A stretch of DNA of 53,852 nucleotides, from the NCBI GenBank assembly GCA_033085395.1, contig JANQBS010000259.1, positions 1 through 53,852 of the forward strand. The letters are read 5' to 3'. Below are positions 10,128 to 21,153 of the stretch, piece after piece; position 1 is the stretch's first letter, and each line of letters starts with the position of its first letter. Origin of the DNA: Xanthoparmelia taractica. Taxonomy: Eukaryota > Ascomycota > Lecanoromycetes > Lecanorales > Parmeliaceae. The position numbers and the translations under genes were made by a program. Under the pieces are notes generated by a model. That model was not told the origin of the DNA. It worked only from the letters and a program-made list of their open reading frames with translations, and made no database searches.

Positions 10128-10543
10128 GGATGAGCTCGGGTCGAGGGATTACTCATGGGCGAATGAAATACGGAGTAAACACAAGTACAACAGTAAAGTA
10201 CTTGGTATACAACAGTACCTTGGTACAAGCATTTGATGTGGGGAAGCGCCCTCGGCTGTAGATCCTACCCAAGAATTTAGGTTAAGCCCTAAAGCCATAC
10301 GGGTGAAGTGATCCACTATCATTACAGTACTTACACGAAGTACGGTTGATGACCTGAGTGCGCTGGCTTTCTTCATTGGAGGAATGATGGCATTGCCATA
10401 TCCTGCAGGCGTTGCTCTATTCGGCATCTGGAAAAGAAGAATATATATCAAATTCGCTCAATGGGTATCGTCTATGATCAGTATCCTCCCACATACACCT
10501 TTTGCCCATCGCTATGCTAGGACCCGATGTAAAGCACCTAGCT
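10128..10543. other. Intergenic spacer
   Basis: Promoter side of the F-box-like gene and 3' side of the HbrB gene. No gene is recognisable; short open frames overlap on both strands. Confidence 0.5.
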
Positions 10544-12919
10544 TCACAGGTGACTCCCCATCCTGCCCTCCTCTTCTGTAGCCGCCATCCCATTCCCCTC
10601 CCTCACAGGTCTAGCCGGCGCCCTGGTCCCCACAAACCCCCTTCTATTCCTCCCGGTCCTGCCCCTTCCCAACCAATTGAGCTTCAACGCCTTCGCCAAG
10701 TCCTCCATCTTAGCTTGACTGTCATCACCGCTCTGCACACTAGCTAGTACACTCACACATTGTAGCATACGGCCTACTGTCTCTGTGACCTGCGAACTAT
10801 CTGGTGGACCTTGACGCCGGGGAAGCGGGGAACCGAAAGATGGGAGCTCCGGTGCAGAGAGGTTTGATGTTGCTCTGCTTCTGCCTCCGTCGCCGAGGAG
10901 CGTGGATCCTTGGGAGTTGAAACTTGCGATCCCAGGATCCAGACTAGCTGCTGTACCCGGTCGCCCGCTCACGACGCCATCGAAGTTGTCAACAGTAGGG
11001 CTGACGCCCACATTAATACTGTCAAGGCTGAGGCGGGAGAAGGTGGATTTGAGTGCTTCATAATGGGCCAGGATAACATTGTCACGGTAGGAGAGGAGTA
11101 CAATTCTTCGGACGTCGAATTCATTGCCGAAGGCGGAGTCGGTGGAGTCTGGGCTGGCGCCCCAGAAATCGGCGGCTTCTTGCGGCGTCATGAGACTGCC
11201 GTGACCTTTGAACTCGAGGTCAAGGGGAAGAAAGACAGCTTGCATATAAGGGAGGAGCTTGCCGAAGACCAAGAGCCACATGTCCACTAGATGGGGTACT
11301 AGCCGGTGGTCAGGAACGTTGCGTAGAGTCTGATCTAGAGATGTGAAGCCTGTCTGAAGAAATTCACGGAGGTCCTCAAGGATAGTCGGCGCACTTTGTT
11401 TGACGATACACCTTTGGATATGAGCAATGACCAAGCCATTGAGATCCTCAACAGGGATATGCAGCTCGTCGCCGTCAAAGACAACCAGCAGCTTAGCTTT
11501 CAACAAATCCCACGCGTCTTCAGAGCGCATGTTGTTCAGCCCGAACCCCTGCAAATTCGAAGAGGCAGAGGAGCTAGCAGCATGAGAACTGGAGGAAGGG
11601 ACCCCGAAAAGCGAAGGAGCAAGACCGGTACCACCGCTTAATGCTCCTCCGGTCGCCCAGTCCACCCGGTCAAAATCAGCCTTCTTCGGAGCGAAAGGCG
11701 GAGCATACCCAGGCACGGCCTTCTCTTCTTTCTTCTTCTCGCGCAGCGCACGGCCTCCATGTCGGAGATCTAGCCCGCTAAATGATGATGATGCTGGACT
11801 TGCAGGAGCTGGCGAGAAGTTATACAACGAGGCTGGCGCACTGGGATCAATGGGTTTCGAGTTACTGGATGCTGAAGACAACGGAAGGGCATGATCGTCG
11901 CCAATTTTATCTTTGAACTTGTTCTTCTGACGGGACAGAAAGTGATGTTTATGTGCTTTCTCCTTCTCGTATGTAGTTTGGCGATCAACAGGTACCAACG
12001 TAGAGGTCGATGTGTTATTAGTAGAATACATAGATGCACCCGATGCCAGTGAGTCCGCCAAGCTCGTGACAGAAGGATTGACCATCTTCGAAAGCCCGCT
12101 TGGGCGTTCAACCTTGTTTGGCGAAGGAACGGGCTTCTCTACTTCTTTGCTTGCCGCACTCTTCGGCTTCGAGAAAAGCTTTAACTTTGACCTCTCAGTC
12201 TTGAGCTTATGCTCCTTTTCCGGGAAGTCAAAGTGCGTAAGGCCCGGCGATGTTTTCGAGCTATGAGGAAGGGCAGCGTTCGCAGCAGTGACCGCGGCCG
12301 CTGAGTGTCCACCCATAGCTCCATTGTAGTTCCTCAGTCCTGGCGTTTGCGGCCCGTTTGGTTTTCTTGATGGTTCTACCGTAATTTGGATTGGCGGGGG
12401 CTTTCGTCGTCCAGTGATGGTTCCTGGAGGGCTCTGATTGGGTGTCGGAATGGTCTGTGACCGGTTCCTGCTATGCTGAGATGACGCTTGATGCTGCATA
12501 GCCGCTTGGGCAGCTATTTGCGAAGCGGTTAGGTTTCCTCCCATAGCGGACTGCTCCGAAAGTGTAGCTGTAGGTAGCGACGGCTCAAAGAAGCCCTGGG
12601 AATGCTGCCGCCTGTGCCCTTGTACTGGAGGTGCAGCTCTTGATGGCAGCTCGCTAGAGAACTGTCTTGCTGGTGCGGGTCTCGAGAAATGGTTAATTGA
12701 GGTTGAGCTAGAGTTTGGGTTCGGTGAAGGAAAGACGTAAGGGCGAGTATATTGCGGTTGAGGTGATTGGCTGTTTCGAGACTGGGCGGTTACTTGGGAG
12801 GAGCTCGATGAGTCGCTTTCAGACGCATTGCTGCTTTGCGGCCGGGTCTGATACGGGCCTGGCGAGGCCGGTGCTCGGGGAGAGAAAGCACCGGGGCGTC
12901 TGTAGGTTGAGGAATTCAT
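10544..12919 (-). CDS. hbrB: HbrB-domain TORC2 subunit (Bit61-like), 791 residues
   Basis: A single 791-codon exon. The first ~450 residues are Ser/Pro/Gln-rich and probably disordered, with basic patches such as KKKEEKA. The HbrB domain occupies about residues 470-640: SEDAWDLLKAKLLVVFDG, then LHIPVEDLNGLVIAHIQRCI, ILEDLREFLQTGFTSLDQTL, VPHLVDMWLLVFGKLLPYMQ, FLPLDLEFKG and FDVRRIVLLSYRDNVILAHY. This is the family of yeast Bit61/Bit2 and Aspergillus HbrB, subunits of TOR complex 2, which controls actin, membrane stress responses and hyphal branching. The tail is again low-complexity. The gene is divergent from the GON7-like gene, with about 300 bp between the two starts. The symbol follows the Aspergillus name; orthology is inferred from the domain. 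Confidence 0.88.
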   Translation of the reverse strand: MNSSTYRRPGAFSPRAPASPGPYQTRPQSSNASESDSSSSSQVTAQSRNSQSPQPQYTRPYVFPSPNPNSSSTSINHFSRPAPARQFSSELPSRAAPPVQGHRRQHSQGFFEPSLPTATLSEQSAMGGNLTASQIAAQAAMQHQASSQHSRNRSQTIPTPNQSPPGTITGRRKPPPIQITVEPSRKPNGPQTPGLRNYNGAMGGHSAAAVTAANAALPHSSKTSPGLTHFDFPEKEHKLKTERSKLKLFSKPKSAASKEVEKPVPSPNKVERPSGLSKMVNPSVTSLADSLASGASMYSTNNTSTSTLVPVDRQTTYEKEKAHKHHFLSRQKNKFKDKIGDDHALPLSSASSNSKPIDPSAPASLYNFSPAPASPASSSFSGLDLRHGGRALREKKKEEKAVPGYAPPFAPKKADFDRVDWATGGALSGGTGLAPSLFGVPSSSSHAASSSASSNLQGFGLNNMRSEDAWDLLKAKLLVVFDGDELHIPVEDLNGLVIAHIQRCIVKQSAPTILEDLREFLQTGFTSLDQTLRNVPDHRLVPHLVDMWLLVFGKLLPYMQAVFLPLDLEFKGHGSLMTPQEAADFWGASPDSTDSAFGNEFDVRRIVLLSYRDNVILAHYEALKSTFSRLSLDSINVGVSPTVDNFDGVVSGRPGTAASLDPGIASFNSQGSTLLGDGGRSRATSNLSAPELPSFGSPLPRRQGPPDSSQVTETVGRMLQCVSVLASVQSGDDSQAKMEDLAKALKLNWLGRGRTGRNRRGFVGTRAPARPVREGNGMAATEEEGRMGSHL

Positions 12920-13226
12920 TTGGTGATTTTGTGTCGTCTTTGATGTCTGGCCGCCGGAACTGAGCCTTTTAAGGATTGGACATTGGAATTAGTGCTACTT
13001 CAAGCATGCTGTGACAGCCTGGTATCGAAACTGATCCATTGTCGACCTGCATAGAAACCCTCGGTCGTTGGTGAGAGGTCAGCGATGCGGAGAAGGTGAT
13101 CGACTTCCGATCAGCGGGGCCGCTGGGAAGCCTTCACTAGCCTACCACCCTCCGCAACTGCCTTCCTCTTCACTACTTGACATTGCATGCTGGAGCTCGC
13201 CAATTGTCTCATACGATCCAGTCGAC
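12920..13226. promoter_or_regulatory. Shared divergent promoter, HbrB / GON7-like
   Basis: The 307 bp between the two divergent start codons must contain both promoters and 5' leaders. I can point to no specific factor site or TATA box. Co-regulation is possible but not shown by the sequence. Confidence 0.5.
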
Positions 13227-13535
13227 ATGGTTCCAGCTGCAGACCACTTAAACGGAGACTCCAGTACCTCTCTCAAAGCTGACTACGCAAGCCCCACTAC
13301 TACAAAGACCTTTACTCATCCCCTACCCGCCGCTTCAAACACATCCACCAAAGAGAAGACTAATTATCTATCGGCGCTGCGCAAATCTATCGTGAACATA
13401 CAGGAAGAGGTGAACGAATTCCTGACTACAAAAATGGAAGAGGACAAGGCTTTGGCTGCGAGTGCTGGGATGAATATAGATGATAAGGCAGAGGAAGAGA
13501 ATTACGGGGAAGAAAAGGTGGAAGACGAGGGCTAA
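13227..13535 (+). CDS. gon7: GON7-like EKC/KEOPS complex subunit, 102 residues
   Basis: The frame is open from 13068, but the ATG at 13227 gives a protein of the expected size (yeast Gon7 is about 120 residues) that begins MVPAADHLNG. The body has a Pro/Thr-rich start, the conserved helical core NYLSALRKSIVNIQEEVNEF followed by LTTKMEEDKA, and a very acidic C-terminus. That order is typical of the fungal Gon7 family. Gon7 is an accessory subunit of the KEOPS complex, which makes the universal t6A modification on tRNAs and also affects telomeres and transcription. It converges with VPS39, whose stop lies about 195 bp downstream. Small size makes the family call less secure than its neighbours. 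Confidence 0.7.
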   Translation: MVPAADHLNGDSSTSLKADYASPTTTKTFTHPLPAASNTSTKEKTNYLSALRKSIVNIQEEVNEFLTTKMEEDKALAASAGMNIDDKAEEENYGEEKVEDEG

Positions 13536-13730
13536 AGAGTGGTAGACTAGGGCACGTGGACCGTGGTACATTGAAAATGGAGAATGCACGGACAAGATAG
13601 CGCACTTGGGGTATCTATGAACTATACATGGCTGGAATGCTGCAGTGGTTAGATGCCAAAATGCTTCGCCGAAGCTCGATGACTCTCGCTCCCAGAATCT
13701 AAGGTACGCACCGCCATGGGAGCATCTTCA

Positions 13731-16700
13731 TTACCTGGTTGAGCAGCCATAATGGACTACGGTGTTGCTGTGATGGCCACGAGTTAGCCGCGTCTTCCAC
13801 TCGAAAAGGATCATAGGCTGGACGTACTCAGGCATAACCTTGATAGCGCTGCCACCAAATCTCTTATAACAAACACCACACACCCGATCCTCCGTGATGA
13901 CAACCCTCCTGTTCCGTCCATTATTGCCTCCACGGACACCGTCCCCAAGCCGCAGCTTCGCTTCTTCGCTGAATGCTAGGGTGCTTCGCATGCCTGCTAC
14001 GATCCTTCCTTCGTTGACAAGCGTGTTCGCCGTGCGTATTCTTCCTCGAAAGTAGGATTCAAGCTCTTTGATGGGCAAAACCTCAGGGATTAAATTCAGG
14101 GTCGAGGAAGCTGGCATACGGGCGCCATGCTTTGCAAGAATATTGAGCGCTGGGCCCCATTGCGGCTTATGGGGCGGTGGAGGTGACAGGTAGAGGGACA
14201 AAAGGGTATGGTAAATCGACGGGGGAGCATCGTTGGGGTCGATGTCTGTCGCTCGGCCATGGGGCGTAGGTGCTGGTGCAGTGGCCGTTTCTGTCAAATA
14301 GATATGGTTGCAATACTCTTCCGCCTTGTCTGCGTCTTTCAACTGGAATACGTAAATGTCCAAAGCTTGCTTGTGTTGGCCCATGTTACTGAGGACGATG
14401 GCTCGTGCTTCGAAAAGCTTTGGGTCATCTTTCGGCAATTTCTGAAGAGCTTTGTACGGTTGGTAATATTTGCTCGTCTTCAAGAAGTTAAGCGTCTTCT
14501 CCTTCCATACCGCTTGATCTTGATCGTTGGCGAAATCATCCGACTTTAAACGTTCGATGTAGATTTCGACAAGCCTTTGATGAAAGTCCGGTGTAATATC
14601 ATTGAGCTCTTGGGTGATGTGCTCCAGATACGTTCTGGCCAGATTCTGATCAATGCTTTGCAAAAACTGGAGTACCCTCGGTCGCTGCAAACTTTCCGCA
14701 TTCTCAGTATCAGCCAGAAAGACTTCCATGCCAAGGTTAGGATCTTTCCTCAGAGGCCATTCTGCGAATTGTAGTATGAGGTCAATCATTTCTGGTGGAA
14801 GATTCTGCAAGTAGGCTACCGTTCTCTGAGGACCGTGGAGCTGTGGAGCGTCTTCGCTTTCTTCCTCTGCCTCTCCAAACCTCTTGAGTAACTCCAAGGC
14901 CTGAAGATGAAGTTTTTTGCCGTAAAAGAAATCGACCAAATCATTGTAGCGATGGGCTTCGATCAGTCTATCATTGACTACATCAGGATCACAGAAGTTG
15001 TCGATTCGAAACAGCGGTCCGGCAAAAGATGGGCTGACGAACATATAGGCGCGAAACAACGTAGTGTCGACGAGCTTTGCAGTCTGAAGCAGCTGTGCTT
15101 GATCGTCAGATGCATTGAGAGTAGACTCGCCAATGAGTGACGCGATCTCCCTGACTTCTTTCTGGGGCATGTTCTCAAGTACGTCAACTTTTACGTTACC
15201 ATCCGGATCCAAGATCTTCTTGAATTTCGTCCTGGCTGACACCAAAAAGCCTCGTAGCTCTTCAGTAGCCGTCTTGAGGTCTTTGCCTTCTAATGGCTTC
15301 TCCCCACCTTGCCTTTCGTTACCTTCGTTCGGATCTTTGACACTGCTTTCGCTTGACGGTTTAGTAGGAGGAATCGCCTCGGGCGAGTTATTAACATCCG
15401 AAGCACCGTCTATTCCTGCCTCGAAATGGTCCTCTTTCAGATTATTCTCATGTAAAGGAGATAATGGCGATGCCTCCCCAGCAATGATTGGGGGATACAT
15501 ACGGATGACCCTCTCTGGAGGTGCAGAAACCTCAGTGAAGAGGTCGATCGAGTCTCGATATCTTCTTTGGTCAAAGAGCTGCTGAGCTTTGATGATCTTG
15601 ATGTCTCGGATACGACCATCCTTGTCCCTCAGCAAGGCATCTTCCAGCATGCCGAGCAGGCTGAGCGCCTCGTCTAGTCTGGCTTGCTCGACTAAGGCAT
15701 CGATTTGAGCATCGTAGTCCAGAGCCTTCATCCTCCAGACGCAGCGATCACTGAGAACAAGGAAACCTTTCCCGGCGTGTGCTAAACTGACATTCGGTTG
15801 TGGTACATGCAGCTGATGAGCCGACGGCAACGATATTGTTTGTAGTAGGCTTAATGTCTCGGGGTTCCTGACTTCTAATGTGCCTTTGGTTGCCTGGAGA
15901 GCCAGCAAATATGGGTAGGAGTAACCAACAGCTTCTGGAGCGACTGACCAGGGTATCTGCCGTCTTCCAAGAGAATTGCCGTCTGTGTCTATGAACAGCG
16001 TGTTGATATCCTTGGCCAATAGCATCTCCCCTTCCCTTAGCGGTGTAGCAAGAGGCGGCGGAGAGGTCATTCCCAGGTATCCCATACTCGCAACTCCAGC
16101 GCCGCTGAAGCGTCCCCCGTCTTGTCCTGGTGCTCCTCCAATACTTCCCGGCCCAACTATATCCGTGACTGCAGAAGTCTCCACGTCCACTAGGACATAG
16201 CTCGAATTAAGCCCTGTAATAAGTCTTGTCCCAGTCGCCCACTTCAAGGCCCTAATGGTGCTGACGAGTGTGATCTCTGTGGCTTCCGGTGCAAGTTCAC
16301 TATCATGCCACGACCACAGTATGAGCCTCCTCTTTACCGCAACAGCTAGCCTGGAAACAATAGATGGCACGCTCGTAGATTCATCTTTGACGACATTCGA
16401 CGTCACCGCAAATGTACTGGCACCCTTCGCCTTCACAAGGGTCTCTTGTAGTTCGTAGTTCTGAAGGTCATGGATGTGAACTTGGCTGTTTGAGAGGGAA
16501 AGGAGGATGTTGGCTTCTTTGATCACCGCTAGCTGTTCTATCTTGTGCTTCGAGAACTTCTCTAGCTCTCGCATCAGATCGGCAGGCTTAGGGCCTGACT
16601 GAGATAGGGGCCTGTCTCCATCTGTGGGGCTCCCATTTTGTTCGCTGGACTCGTCGATGGGGTCATTGACGCGGTAGATACGGAGGCTGCCCGTATTGAG

Positions 16701-16854
16701 GCCGAGAAGTAGACGGTCACCTAATAGTAGATCAGAAGTTTATACCTAGCTCGGTCCTGTGAGCATGATCACCATAGGCAAGGGCTGACTCAATCTTTGA
16801 CTTGTCTCTCTGCTTGAGCTCGACGATTGGTCGAGCAGTGAATGCGGAGAGCAT
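13731..16854 (-). CDS. vps39: VPS39/VAM6, HOPS complex subunit
   Basis: Exon 1 is 16854-16773 (MLSAFTARPIVELKQRDKSK and on), a 52-bp intron follows (16772-16721), and exon 2 runs from 16720. It reads DRLLLGLNTGSLRIYRVNDP, the start of a citron-homology (CNH) beta-propeller that continues for about 320 residues. The middle has the Vps39-type helical region (YLQNLPPEMIDLILQFAEWP) and clathrin-repeat-like helices. The C-terminus has VCGVCYKRFGGSAIKV. A second intron of 60 bp (13827-13768, GTACGT to TCACAG) is likely: removing it gives KVMPDNTVVHYGCSTR, the expected end. It has no in-frame stop, so the unspliced frame also reads through. Unspliced exon 2 would give 1,023 residues; with splicing about 1,003. 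The protein tethers vacuoles and late endosomes through Rab7/Ypt7 in the HOPS complex and links to TORC1 signalling in yeast. Confidence 0.93.
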
Positions 16855-17051
16855 TGTTTTGGAGGGTGTCACTTTGCCATGCGAATCGGGTATACGGAGA
16901 CCGGAGGTTCGATCATACTGGCACCAAGAACTTCACTGAAAACTGCGGGTGCATCTACTGGAGCTTGCTTCAAGGGCTTGTCCTGAGGTTGCGGGCAACA
17001 GTTTTGCGCCGGGTAGCAAGTGTGAATTGAGAAAAGTGGTTCGAAAAAATC

Positions 17052-17375
17052 TCACGATAAGGTATTTAGATGTCGATGCCCTGGGTATCTATTGCACATT
17101 TCGACGATGTGTATAGAGCTAAAGACTCTGCGGCCCAGATACTCAACAATAAAATCAATAGCCTCTTCGTTACCATCTTCACACGGACTTCCGACGTACC
17201 AAATCCATCTGGAAGCAGTCAAACCTCCTGTCATTCTTCTAGCTGCGGTAGCCAAACGAAATGTTGAGCAGGGGAAAGCCCCCGAAGAAAAAGTTCCGAC
17301 AGGACTGGTATATATAAAGCAACGTCGGTAGATAGGACGGGCCCAAAACAGCATGGCGTCAGTTGCAGATCCCAC
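17052..17375 (-). CDS. Hypothetical, 107 residues
   Basis: A minus-strand frame upstream of VPS39 with a plausible central part (GGLTASRWIWYVGSPCEDGN, then EEAIDFIVEYLG). No family recognised, no signal peptide. It may be a small gene, an exon of one, or chance. Plus-strand frames overlap it. Confidence 0.2.
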   Translation of the reverse strand: MGSATDAMLFWARPIYRRCFIYTSPVGTFSSGAFPCSTFRLATAARRMTGGLTASRWIWYVGSPCEDGNEEAIDFIVEYLGRRVFSSIHIVEMCNRYPGHRHLNTLS

Positions 17376-17485
17376 CTTATGCGCCCAATCGTGAGCCTGA
17401 TCCAGATCTAATGCCTAAATTGCACGTTCTAGACTTGAGATTTCCTTGTGATGACATTGCCATAGTCACCACCACCAAGGAACGG

Positions 17486-18388
17486 TCAAGAATGACGCCG
17501 TGTACTATCAAGTTCCATTGGTGAGCTATCCTTTAGCGCAGGAAGCTCCACCGCAAAATTTGCTGGGTGGGATGGTTGAGAAACGAGCGGTGCAACAGCT
17601 GGGTTGGAATTGCTCGTCTTCACACTTTGCCTTTGGCTGTAATCTGAATAGGCCGGGTTGGACAAGTTCCCCGTATACGAGTATCGATCATGAGATCCAC
17701 CACTCACCACGCTCTGGTCGTCGGAGTAGAGTCCACTCCCTGAATGCGTTGACTTCCTGTCTTGATACGGCATCCCCGCGGGAGGCGAAGTAGAGCCTGA
17801 ATGATAGTCTGTTGGGTAAGAATCTCGAAATCTCTGCTCGGCGAGCGCGGTGTTGTGTGCTTCTGTCTCGAGGATGTGGGCTTTCTCGACTAGTCTTTGC
17901 ACTAAGGTCGCATGCGCCTTCTTCGTCGTCTTTTTCACAAAGCCACCCATCACCACGTTGACTTTCATTTCCACGTCCTCTCGTAGCCACAACCCTGTCT
18001 TCGGCACACCTAAGCCGATTTCGACGGCCTGTCTGGGCTCCCCTGGTAGTGATCCACCTAATGTCCATCTGCCTTTCATATTCAGCCCCATTGGAGCGTA
18101 GATGTGAGACTGTAGACCATCAGGCAGATCATGAAAGCAGGCGTTGAATGTGACACTGCCGGAGTAGAGGCCGCCAGGTAAGTAGTTAACTTTGTCAGTA
18201 ACAGAGTACCATTGGCAGTGGTACTCCTCTGCAGTAGCTTCTGATGGAGGCTTGATAGGATGTCGCTCCGTCACAAGAGGGTTCAAATCGATCATGCCGA
18301 CATGGTTATGAAGTGTCTCAAGGACGGTCTCCCGGGTGATACCAGCCGGGAGAGCGGTCACAGTGGTGAAGTGGGATTTTTTAGACAT
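17486..18388 (-). CDS. DUF7053-domain protein, 300 residues
   Basis: The frame extends to 18835, but the ATG at 18388 gives MSKKSHFTTVTALPAGITRE, the usual start of fungal DUF7053 proteins. The domain (about residues 1-175) includes VLETLHNHVGMIDLNPLV, EEYHCQWYSVTDKVNYLPGG, CFHDLPDGLQSHIYAPMGL and the ending VVMGGFVKKTTKKAHATLVQ. The fold is thought to be a START-like beta-grip that may bind lipid; the biochemical role is unknown. After a short helical linker the C-terminal ~110 residues are Ser/Tyr/Pro-rich and probably disordered. The gene is on the same strand as VPS39, about 630 bp upstream of it. An upstream exon cannot be excluded. Confidence 0.8.
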   Translation of the reverse strand: MSKKSHFTTVTALPAGITRETVLETLHNHVGMIDLNPLVTERHPIKPPSEATAEEYHCQWYSVTDKVNYLPGGLYSGSVTFNACFHDLPDGLQSHIYAPMGLNMKGRWTLGGSLPGEPRQAVEIGLGVPKTGLWLREDVEMKVNVVMGGFVKKTTKKAHATLVQRLVEKAHILETEAHNTALAEQRFRDSYPTDYHSGSTSPPAGMPYQDRKSTHSGSGLYSDDQSVVSGGSHDRYSYTGNLSNPAYSDYSQRQSVKTSNSNPAVAPLVSQPSHPANFAVELPALKDSSPMELDSTRRHS

Positions 18389-19739
18389 GACTTGGAAGGG
18401 AAAATGTGACAGGCAAATGATCAGTCGATGTATCACTAATGTAAAGCAGAAGGATTTCCCAGAATATGGGCGCAAGCGAGTAGCTATATGACAAAGAGTC
18501 TCCGAGCTGAACAGTGTGTTTGTAAGTCTCACTGCTTTGATAATATATGATAAGACAGTATTTTTGGACTTGCTAAAGACACTACAACATATCAGGCCAA
18601 GAGGTTGCTTGTCAGGATTGAGTAAGTTCTTAGCCTGAGCGGGGGTGGCGGAGCGAAAGCCAAAGCCCAGAACCCTTGTTATAGATACCATTTTGGGACT
18701 TGATTTATTAGCAGCCACATCAAGCAATTTGGCCGTCGGCGAGTTGCGTTGTCGTATGAATAAGATGAATGGCACGTAGAAGCCGTGATGAGGTGAGCGT
18801 TTGCCAGGCTGGGGTGGACTCGACGTTGGCTTCAAGCTTCAAGCTTCCAGCTACCAACATTGTGAGAGTGATCGTTTCTGACTCGTGGGTTCTCAGCTTG
18901 CTTACCTGACAGTGATGAAGAGTAGCAACTGATGTCGGCATAGCAAAGTATGTCATATGCGCGTTTGCTGAACCAGTTGATAAACTTCTATTTTTGGCAT
19001 CGCCTACTTGGAGTAGACAGCTATTTTCAAATAGCACAGTTTAGGTAAGGTATGCAGGCGCAGAATGTATATACCATAACCACCTGCAAAGCTGCTGTAA
19101 TGGCAAAACTTTAGCGTGAGATGTCTTGCACAGGAGACTTAGAGAGCGACACTGGTATTGATCACCGTTACGAGCATATGATAGCGCCGCAAGGCCAATT
19201 TATCCCATCGTCCTTCTCTTCTCATTCTTCCCTCTTAACGCTAAGGTTGTATCCTAGCTTGTAGAGCGAAGTGACACCTTTGTTTTGCCTAAACTACTTT
19301 ATCAAAGCTGTCTGATTTCGGGCCCCTCTCATCTACCGTCACTCGTAAACCCAGCGTCGTCTTCTCACCCATTGACCCTTCCCATTGCGTAAGCTTCTAC
19401 GTCGATACTGACCAGCTCATGCTGTGACTTCTCCTGTTCTGGGACTCCTCTGATTGCGGTCTCGGATTCGGACCTCCCTGTGCTTTCCTTTGCACTGTTG
19501 CCGAAGGATCGTAAGGATATCCGTGGAGCGGACGCTCCGGATAACGCTCTCAAGAGACCAATCTTCGAAGAGAGGCTGAAGCGTTGGGATGCAGGCGGCT
19601 ACGATTCTTACTCTTATCTCAAGATATTTTTAAAATATGAGAATATTGACAATGTTTGGTATGGTCAGGATCAGTAAAACGATGTACAACATGTAGACTT
19701 ACTTATGTCGTCGTCAGATAGAAGGCCCGCAACATTTGC
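18389..19739. other. Intergenic region, no gene supported
   Basis: Short frames only (for example plus 19480-19677, minus 18720-19037) with no recognised motif. 18832-18845 contains a small direct repeat (TTCAAGC twice). 19210-19500 has a CT-rich stretch resembling a promoter but no clear downstream gene. Confidence 0.45.
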
Positions 19740-19789
19740 ATGAGAGAATACTATGATGTTTCAGTCTGTTTCTTTGATGTTATTGGGAC

Positions 19790-20798
19790 GTAGTGACTCA
19801 GTTTTCCTACATGGAGGGCCGAGGATCTGCGCATTCAGACCCATACGCGTCAGCACACAAACCGTAGCACTAGCTCAAGTAAGCAAACAGACTCAGTCGT
19901 TCGCGGTGACTGTGTACTAACAGTATGCCAACTAGAAAAGTTCCCAGCACCTCTAATCTTCGTCGCAATGGCATCTGTAATGCTAGTACCTAAGTAGCTT
20001 GTCACTAGGCATATTGACTCCAGATATGCAGAAACCCTCGTACCAAAGGCACGGGAATGATCAGAATGACAAGGTCGACGGCGAAATCGGACACCGTCAT
20101 AATAACAACGAGCGCAAAAGTGTCGACGCACTCAGTCTTCAGATCGCCTAACGTCTCGATTCGGGCGGCACGCCGGCAATATGAGTGCCACAAGCCGCAA
20201 AAACTGCAATGAAGAACGTGATGGTCCATGCTGTTACTATACCATTAAGCACCCAATTGAGAATACCGAAGACTCGCCCTCGGAAAATGCGCCGATAGAA
20301 AAACAAGATAGAGAGCTTGGCAGTTCCGATCGCTGGAATTTGTATGAGGTTGAATGGGAACTCCAGCTAGACGAGAGGTTAGCATGACCAATCAAGTAGC
20401 TCCTCGTGGATCACAAACTCTTTCCAGCTGCACTGGGTGGATGCGTGGTATGATAGTATCTCAGGACCGAGATGCGGAGGTGAATGATATCCCACAGTGT
20501 GCGTTGCTGATCCTAAGAACCATCATCTCAGACTGACTCTTCATCTTCGTGCATATCACGACTACCTATGATCATAATAATGCTAGAGGCGACAACGAGA
20601 ACCTACCAAGAGTCAATGTCGACTCGACTGCTCTTTAGAGGATGTACTCGCTAATGCTGGTAAACAAAGCCAATCGTCGATACCGAGGCCATATTTTCTT
20701 CGTAACCTAACATAGAACCAGGCGCACACTACAACGACACTGAGAATGAGAAAAAGAACACCGACAGCAATAACGCTCTGTCCGTTCACGTAAGTCAT
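19790..20798 (-). pseudogene. Fungal rhodopsin-domain (SAT4-type) membrane protein, broken
   Basis: Reading the minus strand from 20798: MTYVNGQSVIAVGVLFLILS, a membrane helix, then RRKYGLGIDDWLCLPAL, the first loop with the family's DDW. After a gap comes LIQIPAIGTAKLSILFFYRR IF, the 'K-L-S-x-L-x-x-Y-R-x-x-F' block, then AWTITFFIAVFAACGTH. The frame then shifts by one near 20170, and TLGDLKTECVD, a helix with SDFAVDLVILIIPVPLV, and finally VLGTFLVGIL and ATVCVLTRMGLNAQIL follow. This is the order of the seven-helix fungal rhodopsin-domain family (PF20684), which includes many membrane proteins of unknown function and some CFEM receptors. At least one frameshift cannot be explained by splicing, and the C-terminal part is missing, so it looks dead. 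Introns account for some of the other breaks. Confidence 0.6.
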
Positions 20799-21037
20799 TG
20801 TTTTGAATAGCTCTTTGAGCGAGTGACTCTGGTCGACAGCAGCGAATTTTCAATAGTCAAATACTTCAAAGTAAACCACGGATGCGCTTGAAAATGAGAG
20901 GAGAGCATTCTTAAAGACGCCTCAATGAGGCTTTGGGGAAAGATTTCGACGAGTCGAGAATTAGGAGGCAACAGGGTGGTGCTGACATATTGCAGCGTTG
21001 ATCCATCTATCACCCCACCATCGCCCCCATGTGCACT

Positions 21038-21065
21038 ATCCCATGGGCTGGCGTGGTTCAATATT
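21038..21065. repeat. Left inverted repeat of piggyBac-type element
   Basis: Pairs with 23062-23093 on the other strand; 28 of 32 positions align with one 4-base gap. Confidence 0.75.
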
Positions 21066-21153
21066 CAGGGGTCTCAGCCCTACTCTCCGCCCACCAGCCC
21101 CACCAAAACAACGCGTCCATAGATCCATAGAATCATCATTCAACACCACCAAT

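Noticed and set aside
13368..13595. Hydrophobic minus-strand frame
   Set aside because: Antisense shadow of the GON7-like gene; its hydrophobic character comes from the complement of the acidic tail.
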